From assembly GCF_037055275.1 (NCBI RefSeq), contig NZ_CP146343.1, positions 4,400,001-4,464,000 on the forward strand: a DNA stretch of 64,000 bases, given 5' to 3'. The notes below the pieces were generated by a model that had not been told where the DNA came from, did not search any database, and was given only the letters and a program-made list of their open reading frames with translations. Every line of letters starts with the position of its first letter. Within the stretch, counting starts at the first letter, position 1. This DNA comes from Pseudomonas sp. ML2-2023-3. Its GTDB lineage: Bacteria; Pseudomonadota; Gammaproteobacteria; Pseudomonadales; Pseudomonadaceae. This document shows positions 37,858-44,855 of this stretch, piece by piece. The translations under genes were made by a program, and so were the position numbers.

Positions 37858-39273
37858 ATGAAGCCGTCCTTGAGCCTGTTGACCCTGTGCCTGCTACTGA
37901 GCGCATGCAGCCATTCCACGCCTGACGACCACAACGACATCATTGCGCCAGCAACCTGGCAATCGGCACAGGTCCAGACTCGCCATCAGGTCAATCAGCA
38001 ATGGTGGCAACAGTTTGGCAGCTCCGACCTGGATCATCTGATCAACCAGGCGCGGCTTGCCAGCTACGACTTGGCCGCGGCAATGGCGCGGGTACAGCAA
38101 GCCCGGGCCTCTGCCGTGATTGCCGGTGCACCGTTGCTGCCCGAGGTAAAAGTGGGCAGCACCGCCAATCGTGAAAAACTACTGCGCGGCAGCGGCTACA
38201 GCCAGCTGGATACCGGTGACGACAACAAGGCGGTGGACTATTTCGATGCCCGCCTGAGCGCCAGTTACGAGGTCGATTTCTGGGGTGGCAAGGCAGCGGC
38301 CCACGACAGCGCGCTGCAGGCACTCAAGGCCAGTGAATTTGATCGGGACACCGTTGAGCTGACGCTGCTCAGCGGCGTCGCCAACAGTTACGTCCAGACC
38401 CTGGCACTTGATGAACAACTGCGCATTGCCCGACTCAATCTGGCCAATGCGCAAAGCGTGCTGCAGGTCGTACAGACCCGTCATGACGCAGGTTCAGCAA
38501 CAGCCCTGGAACTGGCCCAGCAACAAAGCCTGGTTGCCAGTCAGCAACGCCAGGTCCCGCGGGTGGAGCAACAGGCCCGAGAGGCCCGGATCACCCTTGC
38601 CGTCCTGCTCGGCCAGCCCGTTCAGAACCTGAGAGTGGGCGATACGCCTTTCGCAAGTCTGCATTGGCCTGCCATTGGCGCCGGGCTGCCCAGTGAGTTA
38701 CTGAATCGACGCCCTGATATCGCAAGCGCCGAAGCCAGGCTTGTCGCCGCCCGGGCCGATATCACTGTCGCCCGCGCCGCCATGTTGCCCAGTCTGACCC
38801 TGAGCGCCAGCCTGGGCTCGGGGGCAGATCGATTCAGCGATATCCTGCGCAGCCCGTTCTACACCCTCACCGCCGGGCTGGCGGCGCCGATTTTCAACAA
38901 TGGCCGTCTCGGCGCCGAACGCGACAAAGCCACCGCCCGCCAGCAAGAACTGCTGCAAACCTATCGGGCAAGCATCATCAGCGCTTTTGCCGACGTCGAA
39001 AAAGCCCTCAACAGCGCCAGCGGCCTGGACCAGCAACGTCAATGGCAGGATGAAGAGCTCAAGCAGGCGCAACTGGCCTTCGATATCGCGCAAAACCGCT
39101 ACAGGGCCGGTGCCGAGATGCTGCTGACGGTGCTGGAAACCCAGCGCACGCTTTATCAGGCCCAGGACCAGCACGTACAGCTGCGCCTGGCGAGGCTGCA
39201 AGCCAGTATTGCGTTGTACAAGGCAATGGGGGGCGGCTGGGGCGCTACTGCACTGGACCACGGGCACCCATAA
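37858..39273 (+). CDS. opmQ: Outer-membrane efflux lipoprotein, OpmQ/NodT family
   Basis: This TolC-like channel is 471 aa from the chosen ATG. MKPSLSLLTLCLLLSAC ends in a lipobox (Cys17). Two OEP repeats of coiled-coil and barrel strands follow, with LLNRRPDIASAEARL and the second-half NRYRAGAEMLLTVLETQRTLY typical of the NodT class. It completes the PvdRT-OpmQ-like complex. The frame also allows GTG at 37843, overlapping the pvdT stop by eight bases; neither start has a good RBS, so coupling to pvdT translation is likely. Confidence 0.85.
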   Translation: MKPSLSLLTLCLLLSACSHSTPDDHNDIIAPATWQSAQVQTRHQVNQQWWQQFGSSDLDHLINQARLASYDLAAAMARVQQARASAVIAGAPLLPEVKVGSTANREKLLRGSGYSQLDTGDDNKAVDYFDARLSASYEVDFWGGKAAAHDSALQALKASEFDRDTVELTLLSGVANSYVQTLALDEQLRIARLNLANAQSVLQVVQTRHDAGSATALELAQQQSLVASQQRQVPRVEQQAREARITLAVLLGQPVQNLRVGDTPFASLHWPAIGAGLPSELLNRRPDIASAEARLVAARADITVARAAMLPSLTLSASLGSGADRFSDILRSPFYTLTAGLAAPIFNNGRLGAERDKATARQQELLQTYRASIISAFADVEKALNSASGLDQQRQWQDEELKQAQLAFDIAQNRYRAGAEMLLTVLETQRTLYQAQDQHVQLRLARLQASIALYKAMGGGWGATALDHGHP

Positions 39274-39299
39274 ACAACTGCACCCGTAGCAGAGGGTGT

Positions 39300-40415
39300 T
39301 TAGAGACCAAACCGCTGCAATTGCATTTCCTGCAGCCGGCTCAAGGTCCGGCGAAAGGCGAACTCCAGATAACCCTGGGTGTAGAGCTGATCCATCGGCA
39401 CTTGAGCTTCGATGCACACAGGTACTTTTCGGTCGTAGCACTCGTCGATCAGCGCAATGAAACGTCGCACGCTGTCATCGTATTTGGACAACTGCGGCAG
39501 TTCACGATCACCGGCCTCGACTTTCACCGCGCCGTCTTCCGTACCTCGGGCAATTTTGCCCTCGCGCTGTTCGGCACTCAGGCAGGGCACGCCGCTGAGC
39601 AACATCATCTTGTAACGGTCACAGATTTCCATGAACTCCGTAGCGGCCAGCGGCTGTTCGCACAGTTCGTGAAAGTTGCACCACAACACTGCATCGCTGG
39701 CCTGCACCACATTCAACGAACGATGGCCCACGGCAATGGGCTGGTCTGACACCGCCTGCCCTTGGGTCAACTCCTTGAACACCGGTTCAATCGCACTCGG
39801 CTGCCCCGTATCAGTCACCCAATAACGTTGATGAGCAATGCCGGGGTGCAGGCGATGGTCCTCAATCCCGTTCACCGAAACGACGTCCATATGCTTGAGA
39901 ATGGCAGTGATCCCGGGTGCAAAGCGATCCCGGTTGAAACCATGACCGTAGAGGTCTTCAGGTGGCTGGTTAGAGGTGCAGACCAGCACCACGCCTTCGT
40001 CGAACATGACCTGAAACAAGCGCCCAAGGATGATCGCATCGGCAATGTCATTGACGAACAGTTCGTCAAAACACAGCACTTTCACTTCCGCACCCAGGCC
40101 TTTGGCCAAGGCTTTGAGCGGGTCTGCGGTCCCGGTCAGCTGGAACAGCCGCTGATGCACCCATTGCATGAAATGATGGAAATGCTGGCGCCGGGCCGGC
40201 ACCTGCAGGCTTTGGTAGAAGCGATCCATCAACCAGGTTTTACCCCGCCCCACCGGCCCCCACAGATACACGCCATTAACCGGCTGCGCCCCTGAGTGCA
40301 GGGTCTCATGGCAGCGTTGCAGCGCTTGGACTGCAACCCACTGGGCAGGGTCATGGACAAACCCCTGCCGCTCGATGGCCTGTTGATATGCACTGAGGGG
40401 CGACTCGATATTCAT
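39300..40415 (-). CDS. zapE: Cell division ATPase ZapE (AFG1-like)
   Basis: This P-loop ATPase associated with the Z ring is 371 aa from the ATG at 40415. The N-terminus MNIESPLSAYQQAIERQGF is family-like. Walker A is GPVGRGKT (53-60), and VLCFDELFVNDIADAIILG holds Walker B. ERKVP-type C-terminal strand and YLEFAFRRTLSRLQEMQ close the domain. The frame is open upstream to 40490, but that extension does not look like family sequence. It is convergent with opmQ, 26 bases apart. A second zapE copy elsewhere (next to rplM-rpsI) would be normal in Pseudomonas. Confidence 0.87.
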   Translation of the reverse strand: MNIESPLSAYQQAIERQGFVHDPAQWVAVQALQRCHETLHSGAQPVNGVYLWGPVGRGKTWLMDRFYQSLQVPARRQHFHHFMQWVHQRLFQLTGTADPLKALAKGLGAEVKVLCFDELFVNDIADAIILGRLFQVMFDEGVVLVCTSNQPPEDLYGHGFNRDRFAPGITAILKHMDVVSVNGIEDHRLHPGIAHQRYWVTDTGQPSAIEPVFKELTQGQAVSDQPIAVGHRSLNVVQASDAVLWCNFHELCEQPLAATEFMEICDRYKMMLLSGVPCLSAEQREGKIARGTEDGAVKVEAGDRELPQLSKYDDSVRRFIALIDECYDRKVPVCIEAQVPMDQLYTQGYLEFAFRRTLSRLQEMQLQRFGL

Positions 40416-40584
40416 ACGGATGACTGACTCCTGAATCAGAGGTGCCAGTATGCCAGCAAGGAGACGCACGGAGCACTTGAAAAAAGCCACACCACCACCA
40501 CATTGTTACCCGAGCGGTAACAGAGCGTTTTGCCATCCACTCTTTTTCCTTGGGTGGATCAGCGTAACATTGCTTACATGCTTC

Positions 40585-40717
40585 AAACATTGATTGACAC
40601 CGATACACGGTACTTCGTACGCACATGAAAACTTTGACAGGTGCCGTAACTTCTTCCCGCCTCACCGGCAAATGAAGTCAGTCAGTTTTAACGCTTGATT
40701 ACTTTAGAGGCCTTACT
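40585..40717 (+). promoter_or_regulatory. Structured leader of first DUF2790 gene (copy 1 of a duplicated element)
   Basis: It shares GGTACTTCGTA (40609-40619), a stem ACTTC/GAAGT (40649-40653 with 40674-40678) enclosing CCCGCC and ACCGGCAA, and TTTAGAGGCCT before the ATG with the second DUF2790 gene. The spacing is nearly the same in both copies. Confidence 0.55.
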
Positions 40718-40972
40718 ATGAAAACTTTAATTGCACTTTTTCTTGCTGGCTTTGCAACGCTGGCCGTTGCAGGTGAAACTTCCGCCGTCCAGCCTTCAAC
40801 TGTCGAATCGTACAGCTACGGCACAAAACTGGATATTGCACGGGTCATCAGCCTGTCGACCATTCCCGATGTGTGTGAAGTCGTACCGGCAACCATGATC
40901 TATGAAGACTCCCAGGGCCAGCGTCACACCCTTGAATACAAGGCTATGGGCGACGGTTGCAGTTCGCACTGA
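40718..40972 (+). CDS. Small exported DUF2790 protein, copy 1
   Basis: The 84-aa protein has a signal peptide (about 1-18, ending AVA-GET) and a 65-residue mature domain: SYGTKLDIARVISLSTIP, DVCEVVPATMIYEDSQGQRHTLEY and a last cysteine in MGDGCSSH. The two cysteines could pair in the periplasm. This is the Pseudomonas-restricted DUF2790 family of unknown function. About 290 bases downstream is a paralogue with the same motif order and a related leader. A strong terminator follows. Confidence 0.85.
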   Translation: MKTLIALFLAGFATLAVAGETSAVQPSTVESYSYGTKLDIARVISLSTIPDVCEVVPATMIYEDSQGQRHTLEYKAMGDGCSSH

Positions 40973-41004
40973 TCTTCAGTGGCTGCACCCACGGATGCGA
41001 CCCC

Positions 41005-41030
41005 AGCCCCCTCTTCAGAGGGGGCTTTTT
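41005..41030 (+). terminator. Rho-independent terminator after DUF2790 copy 1
   Basis: Perfect 9-bp stem AGCCCCCTC/GAGGGGGCT with loop TTCA and a run of T (41026-41030). Confidence 0.92.
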
Positions 41031-41141
41031 ATTGGGCGTCGAAAAAACAATGACGATTGTTACTGATCTGGAAAGACTGCTTGGCGATCTTGTGACTTTA
41101 ATAACGGTGCAAGGGGCGTATTCTATGTTCATCCCTCAACG

Positions 41142-41261
41142 CAACATTGAAACAGGGCACGGTACTTCGTATTGCGTCACGCTCCCCCGATGACGTAATA
41201 ACTTCTCCCGCCAAACCGGCAATTGAAGTCAGTGATTCGTGATTGTTTTAAGGCCTCGATA
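41142..41261 (+). promoter_or_regulatory. Structured leader of second DUF2790 gene (copy 2)
   Basis: GGTACTTCGTA (41161-41171), stem ACTTC/GAAGT (41201-41205 with 41225-41229) around CCCGCC and ACCGGCAA, then TTTTAAGGCCT before the ATG. The match to the leader of copy 1 is clear although the intervening bases have diverged. Confidence 0.55.
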
Positions 41262-41519
41262 ATGAAACGTTTGATTGTTCTTGCTCTCCTTGCTTTTTCA
41301 ACACTGGCGGCGGCTGAAGACGTTAAAGTTGCGCCACAACAACCGGCTGTTGAACATTACACTTACGCCACCGACCTTGATATTGCCACTGTCATCAGCG
41401 TGACCCCCATCGCGGATGTCTGCGAAGTTGTACCGGCGCAAATGACTTACGAAGACCATCAGGGTCAGCGTCATATTCTCGAGTACCGTGTGATGGGTAA
41501 TGGTTGCAGCAACGGCTAA
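41262..41519 (+). CDS. Small exported DUF2790 protein, copy 2
   Basis: From the ATG at 41262 the product has 85 aa, starting MKRLIVLALLAFSTLAAAED (signal peptide) and continuing TYATDLDIATVISVTPIADV, EVVPAQMTYEDHQGQRH and VMGNGCSNG. It matches copy 1 along its length, including both cysteines. The open frame extends upstream to 41223, but that part corresponds to the conserved leader, so the shorter start is right. It has its own terminator, so the two paralogues are separate units. Confidence 0.85.
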   Translation: MKRLIVLALLAFSTLAAAEDVKVAPQQPAVEHYTYATDLDIATVISVTPIADVCEVVPAQMTYEDHQGQRHILEYRVMGNGCSNG

Positions 41520-41548
41520 TACCCGCTCCCGAGGTAACGATCTACCAG

Positions 41549-41573
41549 GCCTCCGTTTAACGGGGGCTTTTTT
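41549..41573 (+). terminator. Rho-independent terminator after DUF2790 copy 2
   Basis: An 8-bp stem GCCTCCGT/ACGGGGGC (one T-G pair), loop TTA, followed by six T. Confidence 0.9.
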
Positions 41574-41630
41574 ATGGGTGCCATTGGGCGGTACTCTCGA
41601 CTCAAACCATTGGCAAGGAGCCATCCCCCC

Positions 41631-42188
41631 ATGCAGACCTCACCCACACTGCAGACCCAGCGACTCATACTGCAGCCACTGCAACTGAGTGACGCTCCCG
41701 CGGTCCAGAAACACTTTGCCCAGTGGGAGGTCGTGCGCTACTTGAATGCACTCGTGCCCTGGCCCTATCCAGCCCATGGAGCAATGGACTATTTGCGCGA
41801 TGTCGCGCTACCGGCCATTGCACGCGGCGAAGAGTGGCACTGGACGATTCGCCTGTTGTCGCAGCCTGACGAATTGATTGGCTGTATCAGTTTGATGGAT
41901 GCCGTCGACAACAATCGTGGATTCTGGCTGGCACCGCAGTGGCAAGGCCAGGGCCTGATGAGCGAAGCGTGCGGGACAGTCGACCGCTTTTGGTTCGAGA
42001 CCTTGGGGCGCGAACGTATGCGGGTGCCAAAAGCCGCCCCCAATGTGGCGTCGCGACGAATTTCCGAACGGGGCGGAATGCATTGGGTCAGCAGCGAAGA
42101 AAAGGATTTTGTCAGCGGCAGGTTTACCTGCGACCTATGGGAAATGACCCGGGAACACTGGTTGTCGCGGCACAAGCGCAACAATTAA
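41631..42188 (+). CDS. GNAT acetyltransferase, RimJ/RimL-like
   Basis: The 185-aa protein begins MQTSPTLQTQRLILQPLQLSD, the usual start of the RimJ/RimL group that acetylates protein N-termini or small molecules. RGFWLAPQWQGQGLMSEA is the acetyl-CoA-binding motif A. AAGGAG lies ten bases before this ATG, so I reject the longer frame from 41574. The substrate is unknown. It is a single gene following the terminator of DUF2790 copy 2. Confidence 0.82.
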   Translation: MQTSPTLQTQRLILQPLQLSDAPAVQKHFAQWEVVRYLNALVPWPYPAHGAMDYLRDVALPAIARGEEWHWTIRLLSQPDELIGCISLMDAVDNNRGFWLAPQWQGQGLMSEACGTVDRFWFETLGRERMRVPKAAPNVASRRISERGGMHWVSSEEKDFVSGRFTCDLWEMTREHWLSRHKRNN

Positions 42189-42203
42189 AGCGGGAGTAAA
42201 AAC

Positions 42204-42239
42204 ACCCGGTCCTGTCAAAGGTTACGATCAGGGCCGGGT
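42204..42239 (-). terminator. Rho-independent terminator of the PepSY-like gene
   Basis: An 11-bp stem with one mismatch (ACCCGGTCCTG, CAGGGCCGGGT on the plus strand); on the minus strand it is followed by GTTTTTAC. Confidence 0.75.
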
Positions 42240-42278
42240 TAAAACGCTCAGCGGGCGATTCGTCTCAGGTGAAGAGAA

Positions 42279-42554
42279 TCAGTCTTTCTTCTCGGAAATC
42301 ACCTTGCCGGTCGAATCGAAGATAATTTCATATTCCAGGCCATCGACCTTCTTGATCCCTTCTGCTTTCCAGATACCGGCGGCAGGATCCTGAGCTTCGA
42401 TTTTCTTGATGACGGTGTAGCCGTTCTTGTTCTTGAGCACTTCTACCAGTTCTTTGGAGAATGCCCAGTTGGGGTCAACAGGCTGAGCCATCGCTGCACC
42501 GGCACTCAACAAAGCAGCAGTAGTGATCACAGCAGCAAAGGTTTTCTTCAACAT
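42279..42554 (-). CDS. Small exported PepSY-like protein
   Basis: The 91-aa product has a clear signal peptide (1-23, AMA-QPV). The mature part reads like a single PepSY/BLIP-type unit: VLKNKNGYTVIKKIEAQDPA, WKAEGIKKVDGLEYEIIFDSTGKVI. Such small periplasmic proteins are common beside regulators or as putative inhibitors; the role here is unknown. GGAG precedes the start by eight bases and a terminator follows, so it is a monocistronic gene, divergent from the fecR-like gene. Confidence 0.75.
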   Translation of the reverse strand: MLKKTFAAVITTAALLSAGAAMAQPVDPNWAFSKELVEVLKNKNGYTVIKKIEAQDPAAGIWKAEGIKKVDGLEYEIIFDSTGKVISEKKD

Positions 42555-42718
42555 TGTCTTAACTCCATTAATTGATGTTGCGTCTGGTACTCAATGTGAC
42601 TGGAACAACCGTAGCAGAGAAAATCCCGGCCATAGGGCTAATTGACATGCTTTTGACCTGGCTCATGTTCTCGTTACCTCCAGTGCGGGGTTAGAATGCG
42701 CAAAACCTGGAAAATTCA

Positions 42719-43714
42719 ATGAGTGAAGCACGCCCCACAGAAGCCGAAAACGATGCCATCACTGAAGCTGCGGCTCAGTGGTGCATGCGTTTGCACGAGC
42801 CCGATTGCACAAACCAGGAACGTGAAGCTTTTGCTGCGTGGCTAAATGCCGATCCCCGGCACGCCGTTGAATATGAAGCGATGCTGGACATCTGGGATGT
42901 CAGTGAGCACCTGACGCGCTCCGCGCCTGCCGAGGCCCGGGTGGTTGCATTGCCCAGCGCGCCACGTCGAAGCGCCTGGCAGCGTGTTGCCGTGGCCGCG
43001 GCCATCACTCTGCTCGCCGCCCCGGTAGCGGCTTATAGCGGCTGGCAGCTGGGCTGGATTCCCAATGCCCATGAACGCTTTGCGGCCGATACCAGCGCGA
43101 AGACGGTGACACTGCCCGATGGCAGTCAAGTCGAGCTCAATCTGGGTACACACCTGACGTTCAGCAACTTCAAGGATGAACGCCGGGTGACCCTGAGCAA
43201 GGGCGAAGCGTTTTTCAAGGTCAGCCATGATGCCTCGCACCCGTTCCTGGTCCGGGCCGCAGAGGGACAGGTTCGGGTCACAGGCACCGAGTTCAATGTG
43301 TGGATGTACGAGGATCAGGTACGGGTCACGCTGCTGGAGGGCTCCGTGCTGGTGACCAGCAACAAGAGTCTGAGTGGCGACGGCTTGCGCCTGGAGCCGG
43401 GGATGCAGGCGCGCTACAAGGCGGGAGACTACGCAGCGCAAATCAGCCAGACCCCAGCCGGCACGCCGGATCTGGCGTGGCGTAACGGCAAGCTGGTACT
43501 CGACAACCTGTCACTGGCCGATGCCTTGCCCCTGATCAACCGCTACCTGGATCGCCCTCTGTCCGTGGCCGACAGCGCCACGGGCAAGCTGCGTATCGGC
43601 GGGGTGTTCAATACTCGCGAAATCGATCACCTGGTCACGTCCCTGCCCAAGGTCTTGCCGGTGTACCTGAGTATCAATGCGCAAGGCTCGCCGGTGCTGA
43701 ACGCCCGGCCCTGA
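42719..43714 (+). CDS. FecR-family anti-sigma factor, orphan
   Basis: This 331-aa inner-membrane regulator has an N-terminal cytosolic DUF4880-type domain (QWCMRLHEPDCTNQEREAFAAWLNADPRHAVEYEAML), one membrane helix (about 90-110), then the periplasmic FecR domain (DTSAKTVTLPDGSQVELN, GEAFFKVSHDASHPFLV, TGTEFNVWMYEDQVRVTLLEGSV) and a C-terminal STN-like tail (NRYLDRPLSVAD). FecR proteins hold or activate an ECF sigma factor according to a TonB receptor. Unusually, no fecI lies directly upstream and no receptor downstream. The nearest ECF gene is 8.3 kb away on the other strand. Confidence 0.88.
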   Translation: MSEARPTEAENDAITEAAAQWCMRLHEPDCTNQEREAFAAWLNADPRHAVEYEAMLDIWDVSEHLTRSAPAEARVVALPSAPRRSAWQRVAVAAAITLLAAPVAAYSGWQLGWIPNAHERFAADTSAKTVTLPDGSQVELNLGTHLTFSNFKDERRVTLSKGEAFFKVSHDASHPFLVRAAEGQVRVTGTEFNVWMYEDQVRVTLLEGSVLVTSNKSLSGDGLRLEPGMQARYKAGDYAAQISQTPAGTPDLAWRNGKLVLDNLSLADALPLINRYLDRPLSVADSATGKLRIGGVFNTREIDHLVTSLPKVLPVYLSINAQGSPVLNARP

Positions 43715-43926
43715 AAACTCAGCGTGCCTGTGAAAGACCGCACAGATTAAAAAAATTTAATAATCAGTCCAAACCCCCGTCCACACTGGACGCGTACGCG
43801 TTTGAGATGAATTCACGACAAAATTTCTACATTCCAATGTTCATGATTTCAGCCGCTCATTCGTCTAGTTAACCAAGAGCGCTTTTTTATTTTTTCCTGA
43901 TCAGGCTCTGAAAAGGAGTTTTTTGC

Positions 43927-44313
43927 ATGCACAACCAGCACATACCAACGGATGGTAGCCACCAGCATCGCGACGCAGCTTTCCAGCCCGACTCGGGGTT
44001 GTTGCAAACGCTGACTCCCTTGCAGGGCAACGAACGGATTCGCCACTTACTCAAGTGCTTCGGGCTGCGTACCAGCCTGGTGCGCCTCAAGGTCATTGAC
44101 GCACTGCTCACGGCTGCCGGCAATGATCGCAGGCTGGGGGTGCGGGGCATGCACAGCCATTTGCAGGCACTGGATATTCCACTGTCATTTCTGAGTGTGC
44201 GCGAGGTACTCAAGCGCTTGTGCAGCGAAGGGGTGGTGGTGCTCAACAGCGACAAGAGCTACAGCCTGCATCCGCAGGCTGAAGCCGTTTTGACAGGGAA
44301 GATCGAAGCTTAA
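43927..44313 (+). CDS. Fur-like winged-helix protein without metal domain
   Basis: The 128-aa protein has a His-rich N-terminal arm (HNQHIPTDGSHQHRD) and then a single winged helix resembling the Fur DNA-binding half: LKCFGLRTSLVRLKVIDALL, MHSHLQALDIPLSFLSVREVLKRLCSEGVV. The Fur C-terminal dimer/metal domain is missing, so it is about 20-25 residues shorter than Fur and differently built. Similar Pseudomonas proteins are annotated as Fe2+/Zn2+ uptake regulation proteins. AAGGAG precedes the start. Its stop overlaps that of the opposing gene by four bases. Confidence 0.72.
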   Translation: MHNQHIPTDGSHQHRDAAFQPDSGLLQTLTPLQGNERIRHLLKCFGLRTSLVRLKVIDALLTAAGNDRRLGVRGMHSHLQALDIPLSFLSVREVLKRLCSEGVVVLNSDKSYSLHPQAEAVLTGKIEA

Positions 44314-44498
44314 ATCTTGGTCTTGCGGCGCATCACGCCATTGATCACGACCACGATCACGGCCACGCCGATAGCGACGTACTGGAACATTTTTTCAGTG
44401 ATCATGCCGGCGTTTTGCATGTACGAAAGACCAAACATGATTCCCAGAACCACCAGTGAAATCAAAATCGAGTATTTCAAGCGCTGCGAAGGGGTCAT
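44310..44498 (-). CDS. Small two-helix inner-membrane protein
   Basis: This is a 62-aa product from the ATG at 44498 (MTPSQRLKYSILISLVVLGI). Two hydrophobic helices (about 11-28 and 36-55) and a basic tail (RRKTKI) suggest an inner-membrane protein with both ends in the cytosol. No function is known to me. The frame extends upstream to 44591, but CAGG-AACAGG before the shorter ATG and the membrane-protein start favour 62 aa. Confidence 0.65.
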   Translation of the reverse strand: MTPSQRLKYSILISLVVLGIMFGLSYMQNAGMITEKMFQYVAIGVAVIVVVINGVMRRKTKI

Positions 44499-44646
44499 AA
44501 CCTGTTCCTGAAAGTAAGTCTGAAAGCGAAAACCGGGACCTGACAAATATGTTCGGTTTTCGATAATAAATTGAAACATTCGAGGTCTCATCTTACAGCC
44601 AGAACAGTTTTTTAGCTGCTATGGCTCTAACCATGAGGATCCACAC

Positions 44647-44784
44647 ATGTTACGTCGAGTCACCAGGCTGGTTCCGTTGTTGCTCATCCTGGCCATGAGC
44701 GGATGCGTGATTTTTCCAGGCCATGGATGGCATGACGGTCACCGTCATCATGATGGCGGTCCAGGCTATTACAACCGTTACTGA
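44647..44784 (+). CDS. 45-aa His/Gly-rich lipoprotein
   Basis: It starts MLRRVTRLVPLLLILAMSGC, a typical lipoprotein signal with Cys20, followed by only 25 residues, rich in Gly and His (HGWHDGHRHHDGG) and ending GYYNRY. GAGG lies nine bases upstream. Its length is below most gene-finder limits. The His cluster could bind metal, but that is only a suggestion. A REP element follows. Confidence 0.65.
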   Translation: MLRRVTRLVPLLLILAMSGCVIFPGHGWHDGHRHHDGGPGYYNRY

Positions 44785-44800
44785 AACGCCCCCTGCCCTT

Positions 44801-44823
44801 GTGGGAGCGGGCTTGCCCGCTTT
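44801..44823. repeat. REP element
   Basis: GTGGGAGCGGGCTTGCCCGC, the canonical Pseudomonas REP head, lies between the small lipoprotein gene and the 3' end of tamB. Confidence 0.85.
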
Positions 44824-44855
44824 CACACAGGGTGGGGAGTCACATTTCACAGCGG

